DNA of 64,000 bases from Paenibacillus sacheonensis (GTDB lineage: Bacteria > Bacillota > Bacilli > Paenibacillales > Paenibacillaceae): assembly GCF_009909195.1 (NCBI RefSeq), contig NZ_JAAAMU010000010.1, positions 1 to 64,000 of the forward strand, read 5' to 3'. The position numbers were made by a program, and so were the translations under genes. The notes below the pieces were generated by a model. The model was given only the letters and a program-made list of their open reading frames with translations, did no database searches and was not told the origin of the DNA. Positions 52,569 through 62,117 of the stretch are shown here, piece after piece; position 1 is the first letter of the stretch, and every line of letters begins with the position of its first letter.

Positions 52569-54350
52569 ATGGACGAAGGACAAGGATCACAAGAATCACC
52601 GCGCATGAATAACATCGAGCAAGACATGGCTCATCCAGCGCTGGAGAACGATCGAGCGATTGCAGGCAAGACGAATCCATTCCGAAGAATGTGGAAATAC
52701 CGGCTGCATTATGCGATCGTCTTGCCCGCATTGCTGCTCGTCGCGTATTTTAAAGCCATCCCGCTGCTTCAGTCGTTGTATGCTTCCTTCGTGGACTTCC
52801 GGTTAATCCAAGGATTTTGGGACAGCCCGGGGGCAGGCATGGCGAATTTCAAGCATATGTTCGACAATCCCGATTTTCTGCCTATCCTCCGCAATACGCT
52901 GCAGATCAAGCTGATGTATACGGCCTGCTGCGGGATCGCCGCGCTCATTCTTGCGCTGGCGATCGGCGCGTTTAACGGCGTCCGGTCAAGAGGGGCGATC
53001 ACGACGCTGTTCCTGCTGCCTTACTTTATCCCGTCTCTTATCTTCGCTTATATGGCCATGTTGGCGTTCTCCGCCGATCGCTCGCCGTTCGGCTTGCATG
53101 CGATGGTATGGGCGCGGCCGGAGCTGTTCAAGCCGATGTACCTCTTCGTCGAGATCGTCAAAACGATCGGCATTCCAACGGTAATCGCAGTCGCGGCGAT
53201 CGGCGCCAGGCATGCTGCAGACGGGATCGAAGCGGGGCGGAACGTTCAACGAGGCACGTGGACGCGCCTGAACCTCGTGCCGGCAGCGCGAGCGGTCACG
53301 GCGTTCATGCTGATGCAGTTCTCTGCCGTGCTCGCCACGAATTTCGAGCTTCTGCATGCGCTCGTGAACCCGCTTGTCTTTCAAACCGGCGACACGATCG
53401 AGACGTATCGGTTCCGAATGCTATTTCAGAACATGGACTTGAATACGGAAGGGCCGCTCGCCACGCTCCAATTCCTGCTGCAATTCATCTGTTCCGTAGG
53501 CGCGTATTTCATTATCCGGCGAATGTTTGCGCGGGATGTACGTACGCCGCATAACGAAGAGGCGGGTAGGATGCAAGCCGCGGGAAGAGCGAACAGAGCG
53601 GCGGGCGGAGTCGTCATCCTGTTGTTCGCGCTGCCCGTCTTGGCGGTTCTTTATGTCCTGTTGATCTATCCGTACACGATTCGGAACGAAGGTCCGGGGT
53701 TATCGACGCTGCTTTCGGTTTCCCAGTACGTGAAGTACCTGTTTATTTATCTGGCCTCGTCGGCGGTCTTCATGCTGATCACGCTCACGTTGTCATTCCC
53801 GCTGACGGTCAAGGATCTGCCGGGGCGACGCCTGTACACGGGATTCCTGCTCGCGATCATGTCCGCCGGCAGCGTCTCCTTCTTCGATTTTATGCTGCTG
53901 AAGGATCTTGGGCTGATCAATTCGGTCGTTGCTTTGTACATCACGGGGTTTTTCTCGATTCTGCCGATCTTCGTCCTGAGTAGCATCTATACCGGCAAAC
54001 ACGGCGCGCTCAGGGAGCGATATGCGGGACGCGGAGAGGCGTTCATGTTCTTCCGGTTGTACGTGCCGAGGGTTTGGAAGCCGCTGCTTGGGCTCGGGGC
54101 AATGCAATTCGTTGCCATGTGGAACGGTATTTACGCGCCGATGATCTATATCTCGAATCCGAACCTGTTTCCGCCAAGCATGCGCTTCATGATCGCGCAA
54201 TCGGCGATGCAGGCAGACGGGCTGACGTACGGTCCGGCGACGCTGCTGCAGTTAGGGGCTCTCATCGCATTGCCTTCGCTGGTCGTGCTGCTGTCGATGC
54301 GGCGTTGGCTGACCGCGGAGGTACTGGCCGGACAGGTGAGGCAGCTGTAA
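52569..54350 (+). CDS. Fused double ABC permease (sugar importer type)
   Basis: 593 residues from the ATG at 52569 (GGCGGAGG upstream). Two complete permease halves are joined. Half 1 (~40-320) resembles UgpA/LplB (YAIVLPALLLVAYFKAIPLLQSLYASFVDF). Half 2 (~345-590) resembles UgpE/LplC (ending MQFVAMWNGIYAPMIY). The EAA-loop positions are degenerate: GIEAGRNVQRGTWTRLNLVPA in half 1 and LRERYAGRGEAFMFFRLYVPRVWKP in half 2, without the usual EAA...DGA. No binding protein or ATPase gene is adjacent. Whether it still docks an MsmX-type ATPase is uncertain. Confidence 0.75.
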   Translation: MDEGQGSQESPRMNNIEQDMAHPALENDRAIAGKTNPFRRMWKYRLHYAIVLPALLLVAYFKAIPLLQSLYASFVDFRLIQGFWDSPGAGMANFKHMFDNPDFLPILRNTLQIKLMYTACCGIAALILALAIGAFNGVRSRGAITTLFLLPYFIPSLIFAYMAMLAFSADRSPFGLHAMVWARPELFKPMYLFVEIVKTIGIPTVIAVAAIGARHAADGIEAGRNVQRGTWTRLNLVPAARAVTAFMLMQFSAVLATNFELLHALVNPLVFQTGDTIETYRFRMLFQNMDLNTEGPLATLQFLLQFICSVGAYFIIRRMFARDVRTPHNEEAGRMQAAGRANRAAGGVVILLFALPVLAVLYVLLIYPYTIRNEGPGLSTLLSVSQYVKYLFIYLASSAVFMLITLTLSFPLTVKDLPGRRLYTGFLLAIMSAGSVSFFDFMLLKDLGLINSVVALYITGFFSILPIFVLSSIYTGKHGALRERYAGRGEAFMFFRLYVPRVWKPLLGLGAMQFVAMWNGIYAPMIYISNPNLFPPSMRFMIAQSAMQADGLTYGPATLLQLGALIALPSLVVLLSMRRWLTAEVLAGQVRQL

Positions 54351-54360
54351 ACGGGACACG

Positions 54361-54408
54361 AAGAAGGCTATCCTTCAGCGCGCGCTGAGAGATAGCCTTC
54401 TTATTGTT
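54361..54408. terminator. Bidirectional terminator
   Basis: AAGAAGGCTATC and GATAGCCTTCTT pair perfectly, with an inner TCAGCGC/GCGCTGA stem. It lies between the fused permease and the convergent AraC-family gene. Confidence 0.85.
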
Positions 54409-54475
54409 AAGCGGCAGGGAGTCGCAAGCTGCGGCTTTCGAAGAGCTTCGAATTGCCTCAAGGCAATGCGTTCGC

Positions 54476-55312
54476 CTAACTGCCGCCGTGCAGAAGCCGA
54501 TATTCGGTCGGACTTTGCCCGGTCTCCTTGCGGAAGAATTTCGCGAAATGATTCGTTTCCTTGAAGCCCGTCTGATCCGCGATGTCCTTGATGCTTAGGG
54601 CGGTGGTCGAGAGGAGGATCTTCGCCTTGTCCGCACGCCGGCGATTCATATATTTGAGCGGGGATACGCCGAAATGCTTCTTGAAATAGGCGATGAAATA
54701 ATTCGGATGCAGATGCGCCGCCCGCGCCATGTCTTCGACCTTCAAGGTGCCTTCCATATGGCCGTCGATGTAGGACTGGATGAATTGGATCCGCTTCAGA
54801 TCCTCCGAGCGATGCTGAAGAATCGTTATCGGCACATGCTCCAAGTAGCGCGAGATGATTTCCAGCATGACGGATTTCTCGCGAAGCCTGGCCACGACGG
54901 ACGAATTCGTCCGAAGGCTGACGAGCAGCTTGAAGAGCGCATCCATTTCTTCGCGGTCGATGACCGGGATGAAGAGCGGCGCGCCGATCCATTGGAACAG
55001 ATCGAACGGGCCGATCGAAGTCGTGAAATGGCACCAATATTTGAGGAAGGGCGGACGGCCTTTCAGCGCGGAATAGGATTGATTGATATAAGCCGGCAGC
55101 ATGCAGAGATCTCCGGATACCGGCGTCAGCTCGGCGTCTCCGGACTTCAGCCATCCTTCGCCCTCCAAGATATAATAAAATTTATTGTACTCCGGCACGA
55201 AGTCGAAATCCTGCCAATCTCGCGTCACCAGCGTCTTGTGGGCCGTTAACACGTCGATCTGGAGGGTGTGGAGCAGGTCGGTCAAAGCGCCGTGTTCGCG
55301 TTTCATGTTCAT
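54476..55312 (-). CDS. AraC-family transcriptional regulator
   Basis: 278 residues from the ATG at 55312 (TTAGGAG 10 bp upstream). An N-terminal cupin-like sensor (~20-150; YYILEGEGWLKSGDAELTPVSGDLCMLPA) precedes two C-terminal helix-turn-helix motifs (VEDMARAAHLHPNYFIAYFKKHFG and IKDIADQTGFKETNHFAKFFRKETGQSPTEYR). Such regulators usually control sugar genes. It diverges from the PhyH-HEAT gene and converges on the fused permease. Confidence 0.92.
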   Translation of the reverse strand: MNMKREHGALTDLLHTLQIDVLTAHKTLVTRDWQDFDFVPEYNKFYYILEGEGWLKSGDAELTPVSGDLCMLPAYINQSYSALKGRPPFLKYWCHFTTSIGPFDLFQWIGAPLFIPVIDREEMDALFKLLVSLRTNSSVVARLREKSVMLEIISRYLEHVPITILQHRSEDLKRIQFIQSYIDGHMEGTLKVEDMARAAHLHPNYFIAYFKKHFGVSPLKYMNRRRADKAKILLSTTALSIKDIADQTGFKETNHFAKFFRKETGQSPTEYRLLHGGS

Positions 55313-55527
55313 TGCTGCAAGTCTCCTAACCCGGTCCGGTCGCATCACGGATCCGATCATTCCTCGGCATGCCGGTTCTATGGTTCCATCATAGACGATT
55401 CGCCCTTCGGTGAAAAGGATACCTTAACTTTGGCACCTTCATTCTTAGCCCTATCCATTTGAAAGCGCAATCTGCGATTCTATAATGAGAGGGAAGAAAC
55501 AAACACGAACGAGGAGGCCGACAGGCT

Positions 55528-56928
55528 ATGACGCAGCAACCGCTTCTGCTTAACGACGAACAGATGAAATCCTTTATCGCCAACGGATTTTTAATTTTGA
55601 AAACCGATTTTTCGCGCGAATTTCATGAGAAGCTCGTGTCGCAGCTGAACGAAATTTATGACAAAGAAGGCAACCCGGGCAACAATATCCTGCCTCGCAT
55701 ACGCGACCTGCAGCGCGTATTCGAACATCCGGTCATTACGGGCGCATTGACGAGCGTTCTCGGTCCGGAGTACCTCCTGCATACGCATCGCCACGGTCAT
55801 TATAATTCCATTCCGAAGCCGGGCGGCTGGCATAAGGACAGCTACTGGGGCTACAGCAAATTGCGCAACCATCACCCTTGGTGGGCGATGATCATGTACT
55901 TCCCGCAGGATACGCCGATGGAGCTCGGACCGACGGGCGTCCTGCCGGGCACGCATTTCGAAGACTCGCGCAATTTCGCTTCCGACGAGATGGCCGAGGA
56001 AGCAACGGCGAAAGGCGAAGCGGGTACGTTCGCGCTGATCCACTACGACATTTGGCATCGTTCAACGCCGAACCTGCTCGGCAATCCGCGCTTCATGCTG
56101 AAATTCGAATTTATGCGGACCCAGGCGCCTGCGGCTCCGTCATGGAATAACCAAGCGCAAGAAATCGGGGATATCACGGAAGTTGGCGGACGCGCCGTCT
56201 ATCAGCCGGTCGCCGACGAGGTATGGAACTGGTTGTCCGGCCGCGTGGCAGCGCGCGCGGGTTCCAAGGCAGGCAGCGCCGAGGAAGTCGCGGAGCTGGC
56301 GTCCCGCTTGAACCATGCGGAAGAGCCGGAAGCGATCGCAGCAGCTTATGACTTGGCGGCGAGCGGCGAAGCCGGCATCGGCCGCTTGCTCGAAGCGCTC
56401 AATCAGGGCCCGAAGAAGATTTCCCGCATCGCTGCATACGGACTGTCGGCGGCCGGTACGGAAGCCGTAGCAGGCTTGACGCAAGCGTTAACCAGCTCGG
56501 AAGAGTACGTCGTCAACCATGCGTTGTTCGCATTATCCGAGCTGCGCGGCCAAGCGGAAGCGGCCGTACCGCAAGTCGCGGCGCTCATTGCCCATCCGTC
56601 CGACGTGATCCGCCGCACGGTCGCCGAAGTGCTCGGCATGATGAGCAGCAACCCGCGTTCCGTCGTGCCTGCGCTGATCCAAGCGCTGTCGGATGAAGAC
56701 ACGCAGGTGAAGTTCACGGCAGGCCTGGCGCTTGTCCGAATCGGTCCGGACGCCGCCGACGCCGTGCCGGCGCTCGAAGCTTCGCTGGACGACGAGAATC
56801 GCTACGTTCGCGGACATGCGCTGGAAGCGCTGCGCAGCATCGGAACCAAGGAAGCGCATGACGTGCTGATGCGCGAGCTGTTCAATACGCGCTGGTGCTC
56901 GGATACGACGCCTGCAAGCACGTTCTAG
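55528..56928 (+). CDS. Phytanoyl-CoA dioxygenase domain fused to HEAT repeats
   Basis: 466 residues (GAGGAGG before the ATG). Residues ~1-225 form a 2-oxoglutarate/Fe(II) oxygenase: NGFLILKTDFSREF, iron ligands His and Asp in GGWHKDSYWGY, distal His in ALIHYDIWHRSTPN and Arg in NPRFMLKFEF. Residues ~245-445 are about six alpha-helical HEAT repeats (for example ALFALSELRGQAEAAVPQVAALIAHPSDVIRR and the following units), a protein-interaction scaffold. Divergent from the AraC regulator, which may control it. The fusion suggests a protein-bound or complexed substrate. Function unknown. Confidence 0.82.
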   Translation: MTQQPLLLNDEQMKSFIANGFLILKTDFSREFHEKLVSQLNEIYDKEGNPGNNILPRIRDLQRVFEHPVITGALTSVLGPEYLLHTHRHGHYNSIPKPGGWHKDSYWGYSKLRNHHPWWAMIMYFPQDTPMELGPTGVLPGTHFEDSRNFASDEMAEEATAKGEAGTFALIHYDIWHRSTPNLLGNPRFMLKFEFMRTQAPAAPSWNNQAQEIGDITEVGGRAVYQPVADEVWNWLSGRVAARAGSKAGSAEEVAELASRLNHAEEPEAIAAAYDLAASGEAGIGRLLEALNQGPKKISRIAAYGLSAAGTEAVAGLTQALTSSEEYVVNHALFALSELRGQAEAAVPQVAALIAHPSDVIRRTVAEVLGMMSSNPRSVVPALIQALSDEDTQVKFTAGLALVRIGPDAADAVPALEASLDDENRYVRGHALEALRSIGTKEAHDVLMRELFNTRWCSDTTPASTF

Positions 56929-56960
56929 GCGGGGGAAGCTTGCTGGACTTCTCTTGAACG

Positions 56961-57010
56961 AATCGGCCTCCTCAAGCTTGCTGTCGCAAGCTTGAGGAGG
57001 CCGATTTCTG
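56961..57010. terminator. Long perfect hairpin terminator
   Basis: Perfect 21-bp arms (56961-56981 and 56986-57006) around TGTC, followed by TCTGTTTT. It separates the PhyH-HEAT gene from the convergent ribokinase gene. Confidence 0.85.
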
Positions 57011-57034
57011 TTTTATAATGCTCGTCGTTAGATA

Positions 57035-57940
57035 CTACGCCAGATCGGACATCAGCGGCATGCCGTCCTGTGCTCCGAAGACCGTCACGGAATGCGAAGC
57101 CGCCTTCACGGCCAGCGGCAGCGTCCGTTCCAGGCTCCAGCCGGAAGCGAGGCCGAAGCAGAGCGCGGCATTAAAGGAATCGCCTGCGCCGGTCGTATCG
57201 ACGACCTCGACGATAGGAGCGGGAACCGTGACGATCTCATCGCCATCGAGGCAGGAGATGCCGCGTTTGCCCCTCGTAACGATGAGCGTCTGCTGCGGGA
57301 ACCGATCGCGCCAAGACCGCATCTGAGCGAACAGCTGCTCTTCGCTCGCGGCCGGGCTGCCGCAGTAGAATTCGAATTCCGTTTCGTTCGGCGTGAAGCA
57401 GTCGCCGAGGCGGATCTGCTCCTCCGACAGCCGTACCGCCGGAGCGGGATTGATGATCGTCCGGACGCCGGCTTCGCGGGCGGTTCGCAGCGCTGCTTCG
57501 ACCGCCGGCAGCGGAATTTCAAGCTGCACGATCAGGGCGTCGGCACCGGCGATAACCCCGGCATGGGACTGAATGCTTTCCGGCGAGCAGAGACCGTTCG
57601 CTCCCGGGACGACGACGATGCAATTGTCGCCTTCCGTATGAAGGATGGCGGCCGTGCCCGTGGGCGCTTCCAGCACGGCGATCGTATCCGTGCCGACGCC
57701 GAAATCGTTCATCCGTTTCATGATCTGCGCGCCGAACCCGTCGTCCCCGACGGCGCCGATCATGCTCACTTCCGCGCCAAGCTTGGCGCAGCCGACTGCT
57801 TGATTCGCGCCTTTCCCTCCGGATATGTAATGAATATCGTCGCCTTGAAGGGATTCGCCCATTCGCGGCATCCGCTGCAGCGAGATGACCAAATCCATGT
57901 TTAAGCTGCCGACAACGGCGATTCGCGGCTTTCGCGCCAT
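57035..57940 (-). CDS. rbsK: Ribokinase-family sugar kinase
   Basis: 301 residues from the ATG at 57940 (AAAGGATG 9 bp upstream). PfkB family: VGSLNMDLV, GGKGANQAVGCAKLGA, then NPAPA, NETEFE and the catalytic motif VDTTGAGDSFNAAL, with the Asp as base. It phosphorylates ribose or a related sugar at O5. No rbsR, rbsD or ribose transporter is adjacent, so ribose is likely but not certain. Confidence 0.9.
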   Translation of the reverse strand: MARKPRIAVVGSLNMDLVISLQRMPRMGESLQGDDIHYISGGKGANQAVGCAKLGAEVSMIGAVGDDGFGAQIMKRMNDFGVGTDTIAVLEAPTGTAAILHTEGDNCIVVVPGANGLCSPESIQSHAGVIAGADALIVQLEIPLPAVEAALRTAREAGVRTIINPAPAVRLSEEQIRLGDCFTPNETEFEFYCGSPAASEEQLFAQMRSWRDRFPQQTLIVTRGKRGISCLDGDEIVTVPAPIVEVVDTTGAGDSFNAALCFGLASGWSLERTLPLAVKAASHSVTVFGAQDGMPLMSDLA

Positions 57941-58046
57941 CTTTATCATCCTTTGACTGAGTAGTATGATACCGGTTACATCTTTCGCCTTCCGACTATA
58001 TCATGATCCCAAAATGACCGTCAATCGAAGGTGAGTCTCCAGGCAA

Positions 58047-58077
58047 CAAAAAAAGCCCGAGCAGCGCTCGAGCTTTT
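58047..58077 (-). terminator. Terminator of the tRNA-Thr/tRNA-Pro transcript
   Basis: Read on the minus strand, AAAGCTCGAGC pairs with GCTCGGGCTTT (one G-T), followed by TTTTTG. Confidence 0.8.
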
Positions 58078-58110
58078 AGACGATCCGTTGAAACGGATAG
58101 AGGTTATGAA

Positions 58111-58187
58111 TGGTCGGGACGACACGATTTGAACATGCGACCCCCTGGTCCCAAACCAGGTGCTCTACCAAGCTGAGCTACGTCCCG
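58111..58187 (-). tRNA. tRNA-Pro (anticodon TGG)
   Basis: 77 nt on the minus strand with encoded CCA. Acceptor CGGGACG pairs with CGTCCCG. The anticodon arm CCTGG-TTTGGGA-CCAGG gives TGG, reading CCA and, by wobble, other proline codons. Downstream of tRNA-Thr in one transcript. Confidence 0.97.
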
Positions 58188-58196
58188 AGATGAAGA

Positions 58197-58273
<77 letters not shown>

Positions 58274-58341
58274 AATGTGTTCTGAACACAAAAAGTATCT
58301 TAACATAATTAAATAAAAAGATGCAAGTCCTTTTTTTATAT

Positions 58342-58863
58342 TCATTTCAACCATCGGCGAAGCGCGGGAATCGCAGTCTCCATGCCCGATGAATGGACCG
58401 CCGCTTTCTCGTTGCGCCATCGCAATCGGCCTTCGCCGTCAATCGCAAAACCGAATTTCGTGTAGAAGTGCCGGAGCCTCTCGGCATGCGCGCTATGCTC
58501 CGTTTGCTGCATTCTTCCTTCGATATAGGCGATGCCTTCGCGTTCGGCAATCTGCAGGAGTTGACCGAGCATGATCGAGCCGAAGCCGCGGTTGATTTTG
58601 TCGCCTAGAATGCGAACGTATTGGAGGTACCACGCCTTTTGCCGCGCTCCTTCGATCGGGGAGACATGCAGCGATAAGTCGTTCACATAACGTTTCGTAG
58701 CGATCCCGCTGACATAAATGACCCGGGCATACAGATCGAAGCGCAAGGCGGGCGAGAAGAGGATGACGGTATCGCCGTGCTTGGATTCGACGACGGCATG
58801 CACGCGGCATCTCTCGCTCTCGATAAGCTGAAGCTGGGCTTCGATCAAGGCATTCTTCAACAT
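58342..58863 (-). CDS. GNAT family N-acetyltransferase
   Basis: 173 residues from the ATG at 58863 (GGGAGG upstream). The acetyl-CoA motif is ILGDKINRGFGSIMLGQLLQIAEREG, followed by the usual last strands HFYTKFGFAIDGEGR. The N-terminal ~70 residues are less typical. Substrate unknown. Read toward the tRNA pair on the same strand. Confidence 0.8.
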   Translation of the reverse strand: MLKNALIEAQLQLIESERCRVHAVVESKHGDTVILFSPALRFDLYARVIYVSGIATKRYVNDLSLHVSPIEGARQKAWYLQYVRILGDKINRGFGSIMLGQLLQIAEREGIAYIEGRMQQTEHSAHAERLRHFYTKFGFAIDGEGRLRWRNEKAAVHSSGMETAIPALRRWLK

Positions 58864-59023
58864 GGAATCAACCTCCCGCGGAAACATGGTATGCGGCTTT
58901 GTACAGCTTATTACCACGAACGATAGGAAATGACGACAGCTTGCACGCTCCTCTCGCATCGATAATCACGATTGAGATGGGCAGCCGACGCCAGTCCGAA
59001 CGATGTCGTTATATGCCGAATTC

Positions 59024-59037
59024 TGTATGCGCTTACA
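59024..59037. promoter_or_regulatory. cre-like catabolite-repression site
   Basis: TGTATGCGCTTACA differs from the ideal CcpA site TGTAAGCGCTTACA at one base and is nearly palindromic. It lies ~165 bp before the secreted beta-helix gene, in the 240-bp gap after the divergent GNAT gene. Confidence 0.6.
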
Positions 59038-59201
59038 TGTAATCATAGCTTTTTTGCAATTTCACAGTCCGATCTCGACCGAATCGCGTATCGGACAGTA
59101 CGAACGAACGCGCTTATCCTGCACGATAGGATAGCAGCTTATCCGATCCAAACATTGAAGCAAGCTGCCCAAATATCGTCGTAGAGGAGATGTTCTACTT
59201 C

Positions 59202-61862
59202 ATGAAGCTTCAACTTAGCAAACGGGCCGGCATTAGTTTATTCGCTTCGATGGCCATGACCCTGACGGCCGTGCCTGTGACCGGTTATGCAGCGGGTCCG
59301 AGTCTTCCGAAGGCTTCCATTTCAGTTGCTTCATACGGAGCGAACGGGGCGGATACGCTCGACGACCGCGCAGGCATCCAGGCGGCGATCGATGCGGCGC
59401 AGGCAGGCGATACCGTGCTTCTTCCGAAAGGCACGTACGTATTATCTGGCACCGTGAACGGCAAATCCGGCGTGACCATCAAAGGGGAGAATCGCGACGG
59501 CACCATCGTCAAATACGCGGGAAGCACGGATACGTTCATGTTCAAATTCCTGAACGCCTCCAATGCGGCAATCAAGAACATGACGCTGGACGGCAATAAC
59601 AGCTCCATTCTGATGTCGGGCGCCGTGTCCGAAGGCGGCAGCGGGAACGTGATGAGCGGCTTGAAGGTGAAGGATTTCGTGGCGAGCGAAGGGTTCGGCC
59701 CGCATGCCTTGCTCGGCGACCATACGGATCATTTGACCGTTTCGGACAACGTCATTACGAATATCGGCGTTCAGTCCATCTGGGGCGCGGGCGTTCGCGT
59801 AGGTTGGAATTCGACGAACGCGGTCATCGAGCGCAACGTCATCGCGGACACGGGGCGCGGCGGTATTTTCCTCAACGACGGCAGTTCGGGAGCGATCGTA
59901 CGCAATAACCGCATCACGGGCTCGGGCAAGAAAGAGAACGGATTATCGATCGAGCTCCATACGAATACCGACAATTCCATTATCGAAGACAACGATGTCG
60001 ATCATTGGATCAGCGCGGTTCGTTCCAAGACGATTGCCGTACGCCGGAACACCGTGCATGCGACCGACGGTTCCGTCGGCGCGATCGGACTTGAGATCAT
60101 GGCGGATAATACCGTCACGACAGACAACGTGGTCGACGGCGGCCAACAGGTCGGCATCCAGCAGTCGCCGGGCCCGGGTCATCAGCTGTGGGGCTATAAC
60201 GTGGTCAAAAACCTCGTCATGTGGGGGATGCAGCTGCAAGGAGCGGGGGCTTCCGAAACCGAGCAGTTCCAATACTTTTATAAGAACAGCTTCATGAATA
60301 CGCAGCTCGGCAACCCGAAGGCCGCTTATCCGGGCTACGAGGGCAACGGCATCCGCATTCACGGCAATTCGCAAAACCTGACGTTCGACAGCAACCTCAT
60401 CTCGGGCAACGGGCGCAAGGCGATCGAGCTTACGGGCGCGCCCGGGGTAGATAAGCTGATCTTTACCAATAATTTGTTTTATGGCAACAAAGACGTCACG
60501 ATGGATCCGTATCCGACGGATGCCAAGGATCTGGAGTGGTCGGGCAATCTGGTCTACAAGAACGGGGACAACGCGCAGCCGGCCTCGAGAGGTTTCGCGA
60601 ACGCGAAGCCGAAAGCCGATTTTACGATTCCGCTGCTCGTCCGGGAAGGCGAACCCGTAACGTTCAATAGTACGTCGACGGATAACGGTTCGATCGCGAC
60701 CTACCTGTGGGATTTCGGCACGGGACTTCCGAGCGCCTCGCCGAAACCGACGTTCGTATACGATCAAGCGGGCATTTACCGCGTCACGCTCGTCGTCTGG
60801 GATAACGAAGGCCGCGCGGGCTTGAAGGAATCCATCATCCTTGTCAGACCGGGCGCGAAGGATACGAAGAAGCCGTCGACACCGACGAATGTCGCTTCCC
60901 CGTCCCAAACCGACGAGACGATCGCATTGACATGGAGCCCGGCTTCCGATAACGTCGGCGTCGTCGGTTATGACGTGTACAAGGACGGCGTCTTGGCAGG
61001 CTCGACGGCTCCCGGGGAAACCACGATTACGCTGACCGGATTAACGGCGCTTACGAGCTACAGTATTACTTTGAAAGCACGGGATGCGGCCGGCAATGTT
61101 TCCGATCCGAGCGCTGCGCTGACCGTGACGACGGAAGCGCCCGATGCGGCGGCGCCGAGCGCTCCGGGACAACTGACCGCGGCATCGGTTACCGGCACGA
61201 GCGCGAGCCTGACCTGGAGCGCGTCCACGGATAACAAAGCAGTGACGGGCTACATCGTCTATCGCAATGGCATCCAAGCGGGAACGACGAGCGGAGCGGA
61301 CGCAACGTCATATACGGCAGCCGGCCTGATTCCGGGCACGTCAAGCCTCTTTACCGTCAAGGCAATCGATGCGGCCGGCAATCGTTCGGAAGCGAGCAAC
61401 GAAGTAGAAGCCGTCTTGGCGCCTCCGACTTCGCCGGTCGTGTATCTCAGCGACTATGCGTACGATTCGGGAACGGCCGGATGGGGCTCGATCAATAAAG
61501 ACAGATCGTCGGACGGCAAGCCGATCACGCTGAACGGCGTTGAATATCCGAAAGGCTTGGGTACGCACGCGGCTTCGACGATCGTCTACACGCTGGGCGG
61601 ACGCTATGCTTCCTTCCACGCAGCCGTCGGCGTCGACGACGAGACATTCGGCAACGGAGACGTCAGCTTCGAAGTATGGCTGGACGGCGTGAAGGCTTTC
61701 GACAGCGGCGTCATGACGGCAACTACCGACACGCAGTTGATTGACCTGGATATCAGCGGCGTCAACGAGCTGAAGCTGGTCATTACGAACGGCATCGCCG
61801 GCGGCGATTGGGATCATGCGGACTGGGGAGATTTGCAGATCGTATATCCAAGCGCGCCGTAA
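59202..61862 (+). CDS. Secreted beta-helix protein with PKD, Fn3 and NPCBM domains
   Basis: 886 residues from the ATG at 59202 (AGAGGAG upstream; an ATG at 59190 is too close to it). Signal peptide of ~32 residues. Residues ~40-460 form a right-handed parallel beta-helix of the pectate lyase/GH28-like type (SVASYGANGADTLDDRAGIQAAIDAAQAGDTVLLPKG, then NVITNIG, NRITGSG, NLISGNG rungs). A PKD domain follows (~467-545, YLWDFGTG), two Fn3 domains (~555-640 and ~645-735) and a C-terminal NPCBM/CBM51 module (~740-886, KGLGTHAASTIVYTLGGRYASFHAAVGVDDE). Probably a polysaccharide lyase or hydrolase; the exact family is not determined. Confidence 0.85.
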   Translation: MKLQLSKRAGISLFASMAMTLTAVPVTGYAAGPSLPKASISVASYGANGADTLDDRAGIQAAIDAAQAGDTVLLPKGTYVLSGTVNGKSGVTIKGENRDGTIVKYAGSTDTFMFKFLNASNAAIKNMTLDGNNSSILMSGAVSEGGSGNVMSGLKVKDFVASEGFGPHALLGDHTDHLTVSDNVITNIGVQSIWGAGVRVGWNSTNAVIERNVIADTGRGGIFLNDGSSGAIVRNNRITGSGKKENGLSIELHTNTDNSIIEDNDVDHWISAVRSKTIAVRRNTVHATDGSVGAIGLEIMADNTVTTDNVVDGGQQVGIQQSPGPGHQLWGYNVVKNLVMWGMQLQGAGASETEQFQYFYKNSFMNTQLGNPKAAYPGYEGNGIRIHGNSQNLTFDSNLISGNGRKAIELTGAPGVDKLIFTNNLFYGNKDVTMDPYPTDAKDLEWSGNLVYKNGDNAQPASRGFANAKPKADFTIPLLVREGEPVTFNSTSTDNGSIATYLWDFGTGLPSASPKPTFVYDQAGIYRVTLVVWDNEGRAGLKESIILVRPGAKDTKKPSTPTNVASPSQTDETIALTWSPASDNVGVVGYDVYKDGVLAGSTAPGETTITLTGLTALTSYSITLKARDAAGNVSDPSAALTVTTEAPDAAAPSAPGQLTAASVTGTSASLTWSASTDNKAVTGYIVYRNGIQAGTTSGADATSYTAAGLIPGTSSLFTVKAIDAAGNRSEASNEVEAVLAPPTSPVVYLSDYAYDSGTAGWGSINKDRSSDGKPITLNGVEYPKGLGTHAASTIVYTLGGRYASFHAAVGVDDETFGNGDVSFEVWLDGVKAFDSGVMTATTDTQLIDLDISGVNELKLVITNGIAGGDWDHADWGDLQIVYPSAP

Positions 61863-61877
61863 CCGAATCAACGAAGC

Positions 61878-61908
61878 AGCCGGGCAGGGGAACCTGTTCG
61901 GCTTTTTT
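61878..61908 (+). terminator. Terminator of the beta-helix gene
   Basis: AGCCGGGCAGG pairs with CCTGTTCGGCT (two G-T pairs) around a 4-base loop, followed by TTTTT. Confidence 0.8.
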
Positions 61909-62039
61909 GCGCTGACATGCAAGGGGGCGTATGATAGGAATAATAATGTTCGCGTTCGTCGCGTCTTCTTCTTGTCCGCCCTACTTTCTTTGTTCCCGTC
62001 CACTGTGGTAAATTAGGGTAATCAAGGTGTGATTTTTTT

Positions 62040-62066
62040 TGAAACGCATTCGGACCGCCAGCCGTA
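62040..62066 (+). promoter_or_regulatory. ECF sigma (sigma-W-like) promoter of pspA operon
   Basis: TGAAAC (62040-62045), a 17-bp spacer, then CGTATT (from 62063) fits the extracytoplasmic-function sigma pattern TGAAAC-N16/17-CGTA. B. subtilis pspA is a known sigma-W target, which supports the call. A T-rich tract just upstream is also usual for such promoters. Confidence 0.6.
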
Positions 62067-62117
62067 TTAGGTAGCATGAACGCTGAGAACAGCACAATAT
62101 CGAGGAGGAAATGAAAC

